From the NCBI GenBank assembly GCA_036346275.1, contig CM070730.1, positions 2,666,309 through 2,730,308 on the forward strand: DNA of 64,000 nt, read 5' to 3'. Below the pieces are notes generated by a model that saw only the letters and a list, made by a program, of their open reading frames with translations, was not told where the DNA came from and made no database searches. Shown piece after piece: positions 47,106-58,589 of the stretch. How positions within the stretch are numbered: the stretch's first letter is position 1; each line of letters begins with the position of its first letter. The position numbers and the translations under genes are program-made. Origin of the DNA: Otatea glauca. Its lineage: Eukaryota > Streptophyta > Magnoliopsida > Poales > Poaceae.

Positions 47106-48489
47106 CTAGGGTTTAGTACAATAGATAGAATTATAAAGTTTTTGCCCGAAGTACAGTACGGAAACGCATAATACAAGCAAACCTTGTGTATTTCGATTGC
47201 AGCCCGGAAACAAAGGTTTCTCCGAGTTGTCTATCAAGCTCCGAAATTTACCATACTCTTTGTCATCACGGTTCCCTTCTGCATCACGCAGCATCTGATC
47301 TAGATTGTCATCCTGTAACCTATCCTCATAGGGAGTACAATTGATATCATCTGGCATATCGTTGACTTCGTCGGCGATGTTAGCATTGTCTGCTTCCTGT
47401 ATAATCTGCTCTTCACCGTGACTGGTCCAACATATATACCCCTTTTGAAACCCCATAGAATCAAGTGTGCTTCAATCTGGGCTGAGTTGCCAAACAACCT
47501 CAGATTATCGCAATCAATGCATGGACAAGACATAAATTGGAACCCTTTATTAAGCATATCCTCCTCTACAGCTCTTCTAAAATCAGACATACCATTAATG
47601 TACTTAGCACTCGCACGGTTCACAGCTACATCCAGCTTCGCTCCATCTACGTATGTTACGTATACAACAATAAGTGTTAAATAGTGAAATACACTAGAAG
47701 AACAAAATATGGATCTTCAATTCTCTCTTTACCTAGCAGCTAGCTACATCTTTAGAATAATACCATTAGAACCAATTACTACTTTATAACACAAAGAATA
47801 AATGGATCTACACCAACCTAGATCTAAACCAATATCTTCAAAATATTCTTTACCAAGCTAGATCTTTGATCAATATAATGCAATTAGAACTAATTATTAA
47901 CCTTAGATCATCAAGAACAAAAGGATCTACAATCACTCTTCCAAATCTACAGTACTCCTTGCACCAGATTGCCTCACAATCGCACCCACATCAAAAATAG
48001 CTCAGGAAAACCTAAGTGGGTCTGGGGCCTCGCGACTCTCTGTACTTATTTCCAGGAAATGCTCATCACAGACGGTTCTGGCCAAACACTGTCTGAGATA
48101 ACAGCTACACACAGACGATTCCAGCCAAAAACTGTCAGTGAGACATCACTGACGATTTTTGGCTATAAGGGTCAGTGATAGGTGTCCACATCACAGACGG
48201 TTCTAGCCATAAATCGTTAGTGATAACAATCGTAATCATCATTGACAATTTTTGGCTAGAAGGGTCAGTGATGAGGATCGTATCACAGACGGTTCTGAAA
48301 TAAAATTGTCAGTGATAAGTGCCATAGTCATCATTGACGGTTTGTTTAATTTAACCATATGTGATGTGGTCCTCATCACTAGCCCTTATAGCCAAAAACC
48401 ATCAGTGATGAGTACGATTGTTACCACTGATGGTTTATGGCTACAAGGGTCAGTGATGAGGGTCTAATATAAGCCTTTCTGTAATAGTG
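47106..48489 (-). mobile_element. 5' part of a CACTA (En/Spm) transposon
   Basis: On the minus strand the terminus at 48489 reads CACTATTACAGAAAGGCTTA, the CACTA inverted-repeat type. It is followed by subterminal direct and inverted repeats at 48060-48470 (many copies of tcactgac, gacggtt and variants), typical of the family. Next comes a TNP2-type transposase-associated domain in two overlapping frames, 47650-47300 (NRASAKYINGMSDFRRAV, CPCIDC) and 47456-47106 (GYICWTSHGE, EYGKFRSLIDNSEKPLFPGC). The frame is broken near 47420-47460, and the transposase core and the opposite terminus are missing, so this is a truncated relic. Confidence 0.8.
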
Positions 48490-48543
48490 ATAATGAAGAT
48501 TGTGGCTGCTACTACCACGAAGATCTGACGTATCTATTTTCAC

Positions 48544-49306
48544 TGTAACATCCAGTCATTGAAGCTGTGAACTTCGCTAAGAGCTTTTGCAAAAGCTTTG
48601 TATTTACGCTCCCAGGACTACGTACGTATTTATTGCTTTTGGTATTTTCTAAATCTTGGTTCTAATGCATGCGATCGGTTCGAGAAGGGGATATTTTTTT
48701 AAAATTTACTGGGTCTTTTCCACCCCGATTTCCCAATAGTTAGAACCAGTAATGTAAAAGCTTTGTCATGATTTGTCCAACAGATACTCTCAGTATCGCG
48801 TGACATGTTTGACATGATGGGACATTTATGTTACGTGGGTAAAGTTATACAACCTCTCCAGAGTGTAATAAATTCGAATAGCTATGTCTTTGGTTATAAC
48901 TATCGCTTTGTTACACCCCACAATAAGTAGACTTGTGTTTTAAAAATTGGTTCGGGAGGTATGGAAGGGATATCCATGCATGTTTTGTTCCAGCAAAAAG
49001 GACCTTTCCATGGTGTGGTGTTTATGGCAACAAGCCGCTTATTTATTTACACTACTTATATTATATACCTACTTGTTATCAAATGTTAAATGCCTTTACA
49101 ATTTTCTGCTTTCAATCTATTACTCGTATTGTAAACGAAAGTTTGCTTTTTGCAAAACCTGAAACTTGGTAGGATACCCACTCCAATTGACATAGCCTTG
49201 CATGCTACATAACTTTGCTTGCAAGTCTTGCGGAGAACAATTTTGTACTCATCGTTGTCTGTTGAACATATTCAAAAGATGTTAAGAAAGACTCGTCGTA
49301 CGATTA
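48544..49306. repeat. Solo-LTR-like block D, left part
   Basis: The segment 48830-48920 (gtgggtaaagttatac; cctct then cagagtgtaa) matches block A near 14585 and block B near 42258. The block is interrupted at 49307 by the LTR element at 49312-54680 and appears to resume at 54686. Confidence 0.45.
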
Positions 49307-49311
49307 CTTTT
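49307..49311. repeat. Target site duplication CTTTT, left
   Basis: CTTTT directly precedes the left LTR and recurs at 54681-54685 after the right LTR. Confidence 0.75.
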
Positions 49312-50088
49312 TGATGTAAGGTTGTGTCCCGATCTTTTGATGAGAGCGATAACTTCTATTTGGTGGAACTAATTTTGAAGATCCGACTACAAATGTACGA
49401 TGATGTGCCTTAGCAATCGCTAAACCAACTCTGGAGGGTTATTGATCTTGTTGTTGGCACGATCAACCTGAACACGAGGTTCAATTCCTGCAAGCAACCG
49501 AAGAACAAGCAAGAATAATAGTAAAAGCAATCTAAAATTGCGAATATGAATGAAGGCAAAACAGGGTGTGGTTCTATTGAAGATCTTGACAAGGTGGTTG
49601 TCCAACACAACTCGAAGACTCAAAGTTTGCACTTGGATAAACTAATCAAACAAAACCCAAGTATCTAAAGCGGCGGCTACTGAATATATGAGAGGGAGGG
49701 ACGTGAGAGGGTCGTCCTAGGGTTGTGTGCAGTTAGGGGCGCACACAACTTGGGTTTGGGCTCCCACACGCTTACAAGGCCCGAAACAGTCCAAAACATT
49801 GTTATAGTATATTATTTTGGTGATTCCGTTGATCCACAATAAATCTGGGCATGGGACCAGATCCATTGGACATGACTCGTTGTATGCTTTCAATCAAGTC
49901 CAAGATCACCCAAATCGGAGTTCGTATACAAAAGTTATTCATATTTGAAGTCGGTGCCATCCCAGGAGGCCGAATTGGATTGCAGAACATGATGTATTTG
50001 ATTTCTCTCTCTTCTTGGCCCATGGATAACATGTTGGAGTTTAGTCCAATCAGGTGTGGACGTATCCGTATTAGTGATGTCTTCATCA
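49312..50088 (-). repeat. 3' LTR of the 49.3-54.7 kb element
   Basis: 777 bp. Starts and ends tgatgtaagg...cttcatca on the plus strand and is similar throughout to 53922-54680. Confidence 0.85.
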
Positions 50089-50102
50089 TCTCCCTTTCTT
50101 GA

Positions 50103-50843
50103 TTTTGAGTCGTCCTCGACTCAAGCTCACCTTTTTAGCTCATCCTCAACATAAAATATTCTCATATAGTTCCTGCATTTAATTAAATAAAATAGTAGCT
50201 CTGCCTCTTTATATATTGTAAACACAAGAAAGACATTTAGATAATTCACCTGATAATCATCCACATAGCTCAACACTTCTTTCCAGCATATAAAGGCATG
50301 ATGAATGCTAGCACTCTTAGATGATTCCTCCCATCTTTGAAGGAAAACTATCCTCGGTTTTGAACAAGCTGGAAAAGAGACAAGCAACAAAAAGAATAAC
50401 GTGTACACAACATATATTTATATATCCCATATTTCATTGTTCTTTCGATTTGGCGTAATGCTATTCACATAACAGCAAATGAGGAAATCAGATTTAAGCA
50501 AAACACCTTTCCTCACAATTTTCCAACTCAATTTGTGATTATAAGTGAAGCATATAACATAAATATTAACATGATTCAGTTTGCAACATAATTTGCAAAT
50601 ATAAGTAAATCACATATCTATCTCTATCCTTGGATAAAGAATACTCATATTTTGTAAGCCAAGCTCAATAACATAAAGGGGCAAAACTACAAGTTTTGGC
50701 AACAACTATAGCTCATTCATATCATCAAATTGTAAACAAGCAATATCAAACCATTCCAACAATGGTGACACAATTTTAATGGGCTTCCACTCATCAACTA
50801 CGACATGCTGATTTGTAATACAAATCAATGTACTAAAATTCGA
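50103..50843. other. Interior of the LTR element, no gene seen
   Basis: AT-rich interior sequence between the polypurine tract and the 50844-51440 frame. No domain is recognised. Confidence 0.35.
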
Positions 50844-51440
50844 TCAATGAGGTAGCAAGCTATGTCTATCACACATATCAGAAAAATTTGATGGTGCGGT
50901 AAATGAAACAAGTTGTTGCATACAACTAGGATTGCTCAAAACAGCAAGCTTCAATTCAGCAAGTTTATCACAAGTTATGCATATTCCGTAAACAAGAAAC
51001 TTGCCATCTATGCCATAATCACCAAATAAATTGAATTTAAAACAGTAGGCATATGTGCTAGATAAAGACTTAAGAGATGAAATTTCAGAAATTTTATCCA
51101 TAGCACATTTCAAGCTAACAGGCTCATTCAACATTATATAGCACAAAATAGTGGCAGAGGATATTCTAGCTATCACTTCTTTATGCGTAATCAGCACCAC
51201 ATGATCAAAATTATAAGAATACAATTCATCACATGGTTCTACAATTGTGGCACAAGATGGTAGCTCACTAGAATTAAGTACAGCAGGAATATACTCACAA
51301 ATTTGCTCCCTTTCTTGCTGTAAAATCATATCTGTATTATGGTCATTAGTGTCCTCCTTAGAAGTAGGTACCACAAATCTTTCACTTGATGATGTAGGTT
51401 TTTCAGCTTGTAGCTCCTCTTCTTCAGAAGTAACCTGCAT
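50844..51440 (-). pseudogene. Unrecognised retroelement frame, 198 codons
   Basis: Open from 51440 to 50844 on the minus strand, the coding strand of the element. It starts with an acidic stretch (EEEELQAEKPTSSSERF) and continues with mixed hydrophobic sequence (FDHVVLITHKEVIAR). I do not know the family. Its place downstream of gag suggests a retroelement-specific frame, degraded gag-pol, or chance. No catalytic motif is seen. Confidence 0.35.
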
Positions 51441-51689
51441 ATTACATGGAACAGCAACAATAGAAGTAACACAAGTAGATTGAATTATGTTAGTAGAATC
51501 ATCCTCACATGTGCTATCCTCTACTTCATTTCAATTTTTTGGTATTTCTTTCGCAAGTTCGGGGTGTATTTTCTCATTAAAGTATGGTGCAATGCATGCA
51601 ACAGAAGTAGCATTTAATTCTATAAGAGTTTGAACTGTGGTTGATTGTCTTCTCTGAATTTTTCTTTCAGCTTCACATGAAAGATTAAG

Positions 51690-52150
51690 CAAACATGACA
51701 TATAATTGAATTATTTATAAGATATTATGATCTAAATATCAAAATCTAGTCCAGAATAAAAGTTGTTCATCTGAGTCTTTTCGGTCTCTTCTAACCCAGA
51801 ATGCAAAGATCTATTTTGAAATTCTTGGTAGTACTCATTCACAGTTTTAATACCTTGTTTTAGACATTGCAATTCATTCTGTAATTAGCGAGCAACATAT
51901 GACGTAACAAATCTAGCTCACATAATTTTCTTTAATTTAATCCATGTGCTAGGGATGTCCTGATTTTTACGCATATAATCATTCCACCAAAAAGCAGCAA
52001 AATCAGTAAATCCACTAGTAACAACACTAACCTTATCATGCTCAGGAATTCCATGTTTATCAAATGATTGTTCTACAGCTAATTCCTAAGTAAGATAACC
52101 TTCAGGATCATATTTACCACTAAAAATGGGTACGGTGAACTTACTTTTGG
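51690..52150 (-). pseudogene. Gag remnant (gypsy type)
   Basis: The minus strand from about 52145 reads KFTVPIFSGKYDPEGYLT followed by a stop where Trp-Glu is usual, then QSFDKHGIPEHDKV, FAAFWWNDYMRKNQDIPSTW and LKQGIKTVNEYYQEFQ. This is the gag core of gypsy elements (F.G..D...Y..WE...). Several in-frame stops make it nonfunctional. Confidence 0.7.
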
Positions 52151-53904
52151 TACGTGTGCTATATCGTCATATCTCCTGTGATGGTGAAATTGTGCTCATA
52201 CGTTCTTCATATCTCGGAGTGTGAACTACCTCTTCTCCTAGGATGTTGTTGGCCTAAGCACTACGACGTTGAGAACCTGCCATTGTTAGTGAAGACAAGA
52301 AACAAAATCACAAATATAATGTTCCTATCACTACGTAGGATGTGGTGAAAAGTCACTCAACTCTCAAGCTTTAACCAAAGCTCTTACAAGTTTTTACCGT
52401 GCAGCAGGTGTTGGCGATGTCAAAAGTTTTCCAAAGCTTGGATAAAGCGATTGCTAAGGGACCGAACAAACGTACGAGGTAAAATATGTGGAGTTAGGTA
52501 GGCTATACTTATTTCCTATGCAATATGATAATTATAGTTATTGTCCTAGTTGCCGATCTCAAAGATATAAGTGAATTTCAAGACAACTCACGCTGAAAGA
52601 TGATGGAACTTAATGCAATCAATGGAATGAGCTAAAAAATATAAGTGAGACACCAAAAGCTCTATTGCATAAATCGTAAAGAGACGCTAGCTTATTGCTT
52701 CAAGAATGTAAAAAGGCACAAGGTTGCTCACTAATTAATACAATTGCACAATCTGAAATAATGAACACAAATTAGGGTTTCGCTCAATGTAGTGCTGGCG
52801 GCCACTATTATGTTTTCTTTTCTTTTTTTCTTTTTCTTTTTTTTTTGCCCTTTGGCTCTTTCTTTCTCTTTTCTTTCTTTTGGTGACTTTCGGCCAACAC
52901 TAGTATTAACAAAATTTTAGAATCCCTAACTTGATGTCACATGATAGTATGATATGATAATTCAAGATTATACAATGTATCAAGTAGAGCAGCCCCAAGC
53001 AATATCAAATAGGTAATCTCAATTAGGATCAAAGTATTTGCAAAGGATGAATTGGTTCCCAAAGGTATGTGTACTGATATTTTTGGGTTTTATGGATTGT
53101 GGATGATACTGGAATCAACCAACTCAAAGGAACAAAGCTAGAACACGAATTGAAGTGAGAAACTCAAATTCGGCCAGAACAGTGCAGCAAAATTGTCACT
53201 GCAATTAAGATATGAAAAAGATTGAATCTAGTTTGCTCACAATGTAATGAATTGAAGGTAATGTTCTATGCTTTAAAACAAGTGTACGAACAATAAATTT
53301 GGAGCTCGTACATAGAAGTTATAGCCAAAACACTGAGGTGCACAGAATTGACCTAAATTCAGCGGATCTGACCAAATTCGAATCCGAATCAAATTCGGTT
53401 TGAAGGAGTCCAAATCGCAAAGGACACACAAAAACGTTTTTGTAGAGGACTCTTCAAGGATTCAGGAAAGTATAAAAACTTCTCAATCGGAGTTCGGATA
53501 TGAGAATTATGATCAAAATACCGAACCAAACTGGACTGAAAATACAACTTTCTTCACCAACTTTGACGTCCAGATTAAACAAATTTGGGTCCAGAATTAG
53601 AGTCCGTGCCCAACTAGGTTTTTGTAGAGCTCGTTTCCAGGTTTTAGGAAAGTGAAAAAACACTAGAATCCGAGCTCGTATGCGAAAGTTATGAACAAAA
53701 CAAAGTACTGGATAGATTGAAAGAAAAGCTACGCGAAGAAAAAACAATCAACAATTAAAACAAGGACTCTAATAGATCAAAACCTAACAAAACTCACTAA
53801 AATAACAGATTGAATATAAAAGTTGAATTTTTGTGGAGTAATTTTCAATTTAGGATAGAAAACAAAAACTAACCTAAGATACTGAATCTCTCACTGAGAA
53901 ACTT
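52151..53904. other. Leader region of the LTR element, noncoding
   Basis: About 1.75 kb between the gag remnant and the primer site. It has a pyrimidine-rich tract at 52810-52880 and two related ~75-base repeats with aaagt(t)atgatcaaaa or gaaagttatgaacaaaa (near 53500 and 53680). No gene is seen. Confidence 0.4.
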
Positions 53905-53919
53905 GGCGCTCTGATACCA
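53905..53919 (-). other. Primer binding site, tRNA-iMet type
   Basis: Minus-strand TGGTATCAGAGCGCC, two bases inside the 5' LTR; the first 12 bases are the standard plant initiator-Met complement. Confidence 0.85.
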
Positions 53920-53921
53920 CC

Positions 53922-54680
53922 TGATGTAAGGTTGTGTCCCGATCTTTCGATGAGAGCGATGATTTCGATTTGGTGGAACTGACCTTGACGATCCGACTAC
54001 AACGTACGACGACGATGCGCCTTAGCAATCGCTAAACCAACTCCGGAAGGTTATTGATCTTGTTGTTGGCACGTTCAACCTGAACACGAGGTTCAATTCC
54101 TGCAAGCAACCGAAGAACAAGTAAGAACAATAGTAAAAGCAATCTAAAATTGCGAATATGAATGAAGGCAAAACATGGTGGGGTTCTATTGAAGATCTTG
54201 ACAAGGTGGCTGTCTAGCACAACTCGAAGACTCAAAGTTTGCACTTGGCTAAACTAATCAAATAAAACCCAAGTGTCTAAAGCGGCGACTATGTGAGAGG
54301 GTCGTTCTAGGGTTGTGTGCAGCTAGGGGGCACACATAACTTGGTTTTGGACTCCCACACGCTTACAAGGCCCAAAACAGCCCAAAACAGTGTTGTATTA
54401 CATTATTTCGATAATTCTGGCTGATCCACAATGAATCTAGGCCTGGGACCAGATCCATTGGAAAGGTCTCGTTATAAGCTTTCAATCAAATCTAAGATAA
54501 CCCAAATCGGAGTCCGTATGCAAAAGTTATTCATGTTTAAAATCGGTTCTGTCCCAGGAGGCCGAATTGAATTCTAGAACATGATAGATTTAATTTATCT
54601 CTCTTCTTGTCCCATAGATAACATGTTGGAGTTTGGTCCAACTAGGTGTGGACGTATCCGTAGTAGTGATGTCCTCATCA
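53922..54680 (-). repeat. 5' LTR of the 49.3-54.7 kb element
   Basis: 759 bp partner of 49312-50088. Followed by CTTTT (54681-54685), the right target duplication. Confidence 0.85.
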
Positions 54681-54685
54681 CTTTT

Positions 54686-54984
54686 ATGCTGAAGGATTTG
54701 ACGGCGATGATGCTGAATGCTAGGTTTGACCCCAACTAATTGCCTATGGGCATGATGAGGCAAGCTCGTTAGTTTTGGTGCCTCTCGTTACCTCTTTACC
54801 TTCGCCTTTTGTTGTCCGCTTTCGTTATGTAAAACTATTTGGCTGGTTAGCCCTTTTATTGAAAAAACTATGTGTGCGTGAGCGCGCACGCGCTACTGTG
54901 ATGTTGTTCTCACATATGTATGTGACATGTCTATGTTGGATATGTGTGCTAGCAATTGATCGTGGGACTAGAACGGTATACATA
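54686..54984. repeat. Solo-LTR-like block D, right part
   Basis: Ends with gtgtgctagcaattgatcgt, gggactaga, gtatacata, matching the ends of block A (ctagctaccgatcatgggact) and, more weakly, block B. It is the continuation of 48544-49306 across the inserted element. Confidence 0.45.
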
Positions 54985-56000
54985 TAGAGGTCAGAATGCA
55001 AATTTCGGATCCTGAACCCTAATTCCAATTAGACATTCCAGGCTCCGTCGTTGAGGTAGATGTCATAGGGTTCCTCCATGTTGCCAACTTCTTTAGGACT
55101 AGTTATATAATAAAAGTCACCAGGATCAAAATGCACTTCTGGCATAATCGGGGATTCTGAAAATATGAAACCTAAAAGGAAGGATAATAGCATAAATGAG
55201 TAAAGTACTCAGCAAGCTAGAAAGAAATTAGAATGAGAATGCAAGAGAAAGAAAATAGAGAAAATAGTTTATAAAATGATTTCTTATAGAATCTTCTTTT
55301 TAATTTCAAAATCTAATTTTCACATATCTCCACGGGTTAGAACCCCTGTAGATTACCTTTCCCACCATGAAACATAACTTACAATCGAGGAAGTTGGAGT
55401 GCATATTCACATTTTTACTCTGCAGAGGGGTACTAATTTACCCACATCAATCCATGATCTTATTTGTCGGGCAACTGCAAGTTTCATTTTACGTGTGGCC
55501 AAATCATAGAAACATAGCTACTTCCCAAAATCCAAACACTTGTCCTCCTTCCAGTAGGTTGAAACCATACTGATGTGCGCATATAGTGCCTGATCCTCAG
55601 CCGAACCAATATATGTGGAAGGTTCCAAAAAGTTCTAGAAGAATATGAGAACTTGTTTGAAATTTTGTGGGCAACCATGCAAATTATAGGGGTCTTTTTG
55701 TAAAGGATGAAACTTTTGGTCTAATGTGCAAAATTGTGGGCTAAGGTCGGAAATGTGGGCTTTGATGGGGTTTTTTGTAAAATTATGATCCCCAAAGTAA
55801 ATTGAAAATACGCTCGGCTTACACGAAAGTCCCTAAAAAATTGCCGGATGAGAAACCTAATTTATGAGAATTGGATTGATATCAATAGATCGAATTCTAC
55901 GACCGAAAATAAGAAATTTCTATAAAAATGGGGTTAACAACAAAAATCTTTTAAAATCACTAAGTTTCGATTTTGAAATTAGCAATTTGAGTTTTGAAAT
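54985..56000. other. Intergenic, no gene seen
   Basis: AT-rich; no domain, RNA gene or clear repeat pair is recognised. The start of the next LTR lies somewhere near the right end. Confidence 0.3.
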
Positions 56001-56627
56001 TAATTGGTCAGCACTAGCCTGACTTTGATCAGCATCGTGATCAACTTATTTTGAGGTAATCGGTATCGCAGTCTGTGGAATATGAGATTCCAGGTATCCT
56101 TGCGATCAGCCCCAAATACGTCCGAGAGATAGGCCCAGAAGATATTCCCAGCATCAGGCCCCACTACCGTGCGCAAGGGGATACGTTCTAAAGGAAGTTG
56201 AGCATATATTTAGATATGATAGATATGGTTGTAATCCGAGTCGTTAATAGGGTAGATAAAGATGTAAACTTTATCCTATTAACCGACTAGAATCTTGTAA
56301 CCAATCAGAATCTCCAAACCGATCAGAACTCTGTAAGCCGCCCCACCCTCGCTATATAAGGGAGAGGGCGGGCAACAACATGAAGATCGGACCATCCAAG
56401 CCTAGAGCAACCAAGCCATAGAGCATAGCACACCTCATATCGCCCAGAGCATATCACGCTTTGAGCAACCCCAGATTCCAGAGATCATCATAATTCTAGC
56501 ACACAGGATTAGGGTATTATCTCCTCCGCGAGAGCCCGAACCTGTATAATCCCTTGTCTTGTGTGACCATCGGGTTTGAGATCCAGCGCCTACCCCATAA
56601 ATTTATTGCCGACTACAAAAGTTGACA
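56001..56627 (+). repeat. 5' LTR of the second Tat element (left end uncertain)
   Basis: The right end is clear (…gttgaca at 56627, next to the primer site). The left end was not found because the other LTR lies outside the window. It contains a TATA box TATATAA at 56353-56359 and transcribed-leader-like sequence after it. Confidence 0.55.
56353..56359 (+). promoter_or_regulatory. LTR TATA box
   Basis: TATATAA in gctatataagggagagg, a standard position for gag-pol transcription from the LTR. Confidence 0.6.
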
Positions 56628-56629
56628 GT

Positions 56630-56647
56630 TGGCACGCCAGGTAGGGG
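56630..56647 (+). other. Primer binding site
   Basis: TGGCACGCCAGGTAGGGG, two bases after the LTR end; closely related to the site of the other Tat element. Confidence 0.65.
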
Positions 56648-56676
56648 AAGCGCTATAATCTTTTCCCACAGACTCG

Positions 56677-58487
56677 ATGGCAGCAATCAGCGGATTCATC
56701 GCCACCTTCTTCTCCGGCCAGGCCTTCCGCTTCGGAAACTTGGATTTCGTCGCAGATGCGCGCGGAGAGCTTGTCTGCCTGATCCAAAACCAGATCTGAT
56801 CTGGTGAAGATCAGGCCAACCCATCTCAGGTATGCCGCTCTGACTCACCCAGAAAACCAGTCGGCATTGTAAGGAACTGCTGCGATTTTCGCGGCGTCTT
56901 CGCGATTGAGGAGCAAGAGACTGATCTCCATCAAGAAGACCAAGAAGCTGTGGAGGAAGATCGTCGTCGTAGGGGTAAGGATGTTCCAGCACGGTCTCTT
57001 CGATCGCGCGGCCGCAATGTCCGTGAAGATATCCTGCAGTCCAGGCTGGGAGATCAATCCGTCTTTCGCATGCCGATGCAAAATGTCGTCGCCTCCAAGA
57101 TGCTCCTCGACACGCTAGATCCAATGATCGCAGCGGATAGTCCGACCTCGACAGCCCAGATCAAGGCCATGGTGACGGCGGCAGCGATTCAGCAGAACCA
57201 GGAAAAGTCGGTGGGAGAAGCACACTCGCACTCCCATGCGGCAACCCGAGTTGCCAGCAGTCGGACCGCAACCAGTCGGAACACCGATAGTCGGCGGCAC
57301 ACACCACCAGCCGGGGACGTCCACCGGATTCTCAGCCGCGACCTCCGCCAGGACATCACAGCCAGGCGACAGGAGCGGGACGAGGAAGAAAGGCGCGGAC
57401 GCCACGACAACTATGAGCGTTTTGGCACCGGCCGCGATCAACAAAATAATCAAAGATATGATAACCGCGATGACCACCACCGCCGAGGAGGGAGCGACAA
57501 CGAACGCCGAGTCTTGGACTCGCCGCGCCGTACCCCACCCCGGCGTATTGATGATCATCGCCGAGCTAGAGGCTCACCACGACGGACTCCCCCTCATCAT
57601 GATGAGAGATCTATCGATGGGATCCGGGCGTTTACTCCTCGGCTGCGCCGAGTGATATGGACCGAAGGATTCAATCCTAAGGGCATCGTAAAATTCGACG
57701 GAGAGCGGGACCCGAAAGCTTGGCTACTGTGTTTACGCCGCAGCGATTAAAGCTACCGGAGGAAACCGGTATCATGGCGAATTATCCGCCGGCCAACCTC
57801 ACCCTCGACTCAAGCATGGCTCACGGGCCTCCCGCAAACTCGTAGACTCGGAGTGATCTCGCGATCGCTTTATTTCCAACTTCGTGGCACCCACGAAAGG
57901 CCGGCACTCCATGGGACCTGTATCACCGCACACGTAAAAAGGACGAGACGCTGAGAGATTTCATCCGACGTTTCATGCAGAAGAAGAACACCGTCAGGGA
58001 CGTATTTGAGGCGGTGGTGGTGGCGGCTTTCCAGAAAGGGGTAAGTGATCCTAATCTAATCAAAAAGATGTCCAGGAAGCCCCCGACCTCCGTGAAGGAA
58101 ATGTTCGCGTTGGCCGACCGCTACGCCACAGCCTCAGATGCCCTGGCCGAACGTCAAGAAGATCACCCGCTGCAGAAGAACAAAGGCGACAAGCCCGAGT
58201 CCTCAAAACACAAGGATAGGAAGCGGAAGGGCCAAGAGCTAGTTGCGGTAGCCGAGCACAACCGACCCCGAGCTGTTCGGAGGGAGGCACCCGACTACAG
58301 CACCGTCATGGAAGCAATCTGTCCTTTCTACCCTAAAGGAAAACACGCCGCCAAGGACTGCTTCACTTTGAAGCGTTTTGCTCGCGAAAGTCACCGGCAG
58401 AACCCGCTCCACCAAGGGCGGTTGCTCCCAAGAAAGAAGAAGGACCTCCCTGACGAAGAAGATTTCCAGAACCCGAGCAAGAGTTGA
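56677..58487 (+). pseudogene. Gag of the second Tat element (broken)
   Basis: The probable start ATG 56677 (MAAISGFIATFFSGQ) meets a stop at 56797-56799. The frame then continues through a long Arg/Asp/His-rich segment (56950-57750) to IRAFTPRLRRVIW and KFDGERDPKAWL. A broken capsid part follows, then 57975-58487 with KPPTSVKEMFALADRYA and a zinc-knuckle-like CPFYPKGKHAAKDC. At least one stop and one or more frameshifts (57750-57975) disrupt it. Confidence 0.8.
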
Positions 58488-58589
58488 ACTACATCTACGG
58501 GGCTCCATCGATACGAATCCAAGCGAAGCGTAAACTTATCGCCGGAAATCAACGGCGTGGAACCGGCGACTTCAAAGATTTGAGGTGGT

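Larger units (their letters stand above)
49312..54680 (-). mobile_element. tRNA-iMet-primed LTR retrotransposon, mostly noncoding
   Basis: 5369 bp, minus orientation: 5' LTR 53922-54680, primer site TGGTATCAGAGCGCC (minus strand, 53905-53919) complementary to initiator Met tRNA, 3.8 kb interior, polypurine-like AAGAAAGGGAGATGA (about 50088-50102), 3' LTR 49312-50088. CTTTT duplications flank it. The interior holds only a decayed gag; no pol is recognised, so it is nonautonomous or internally deleted. It sits inside block D. Confidence 0.82.

Noticed and set aside
57115..57558. 147-codon minus-strand frame
   Set aside because: Shadow of the Arg/Asp-rich gag segment of the second Tat element.
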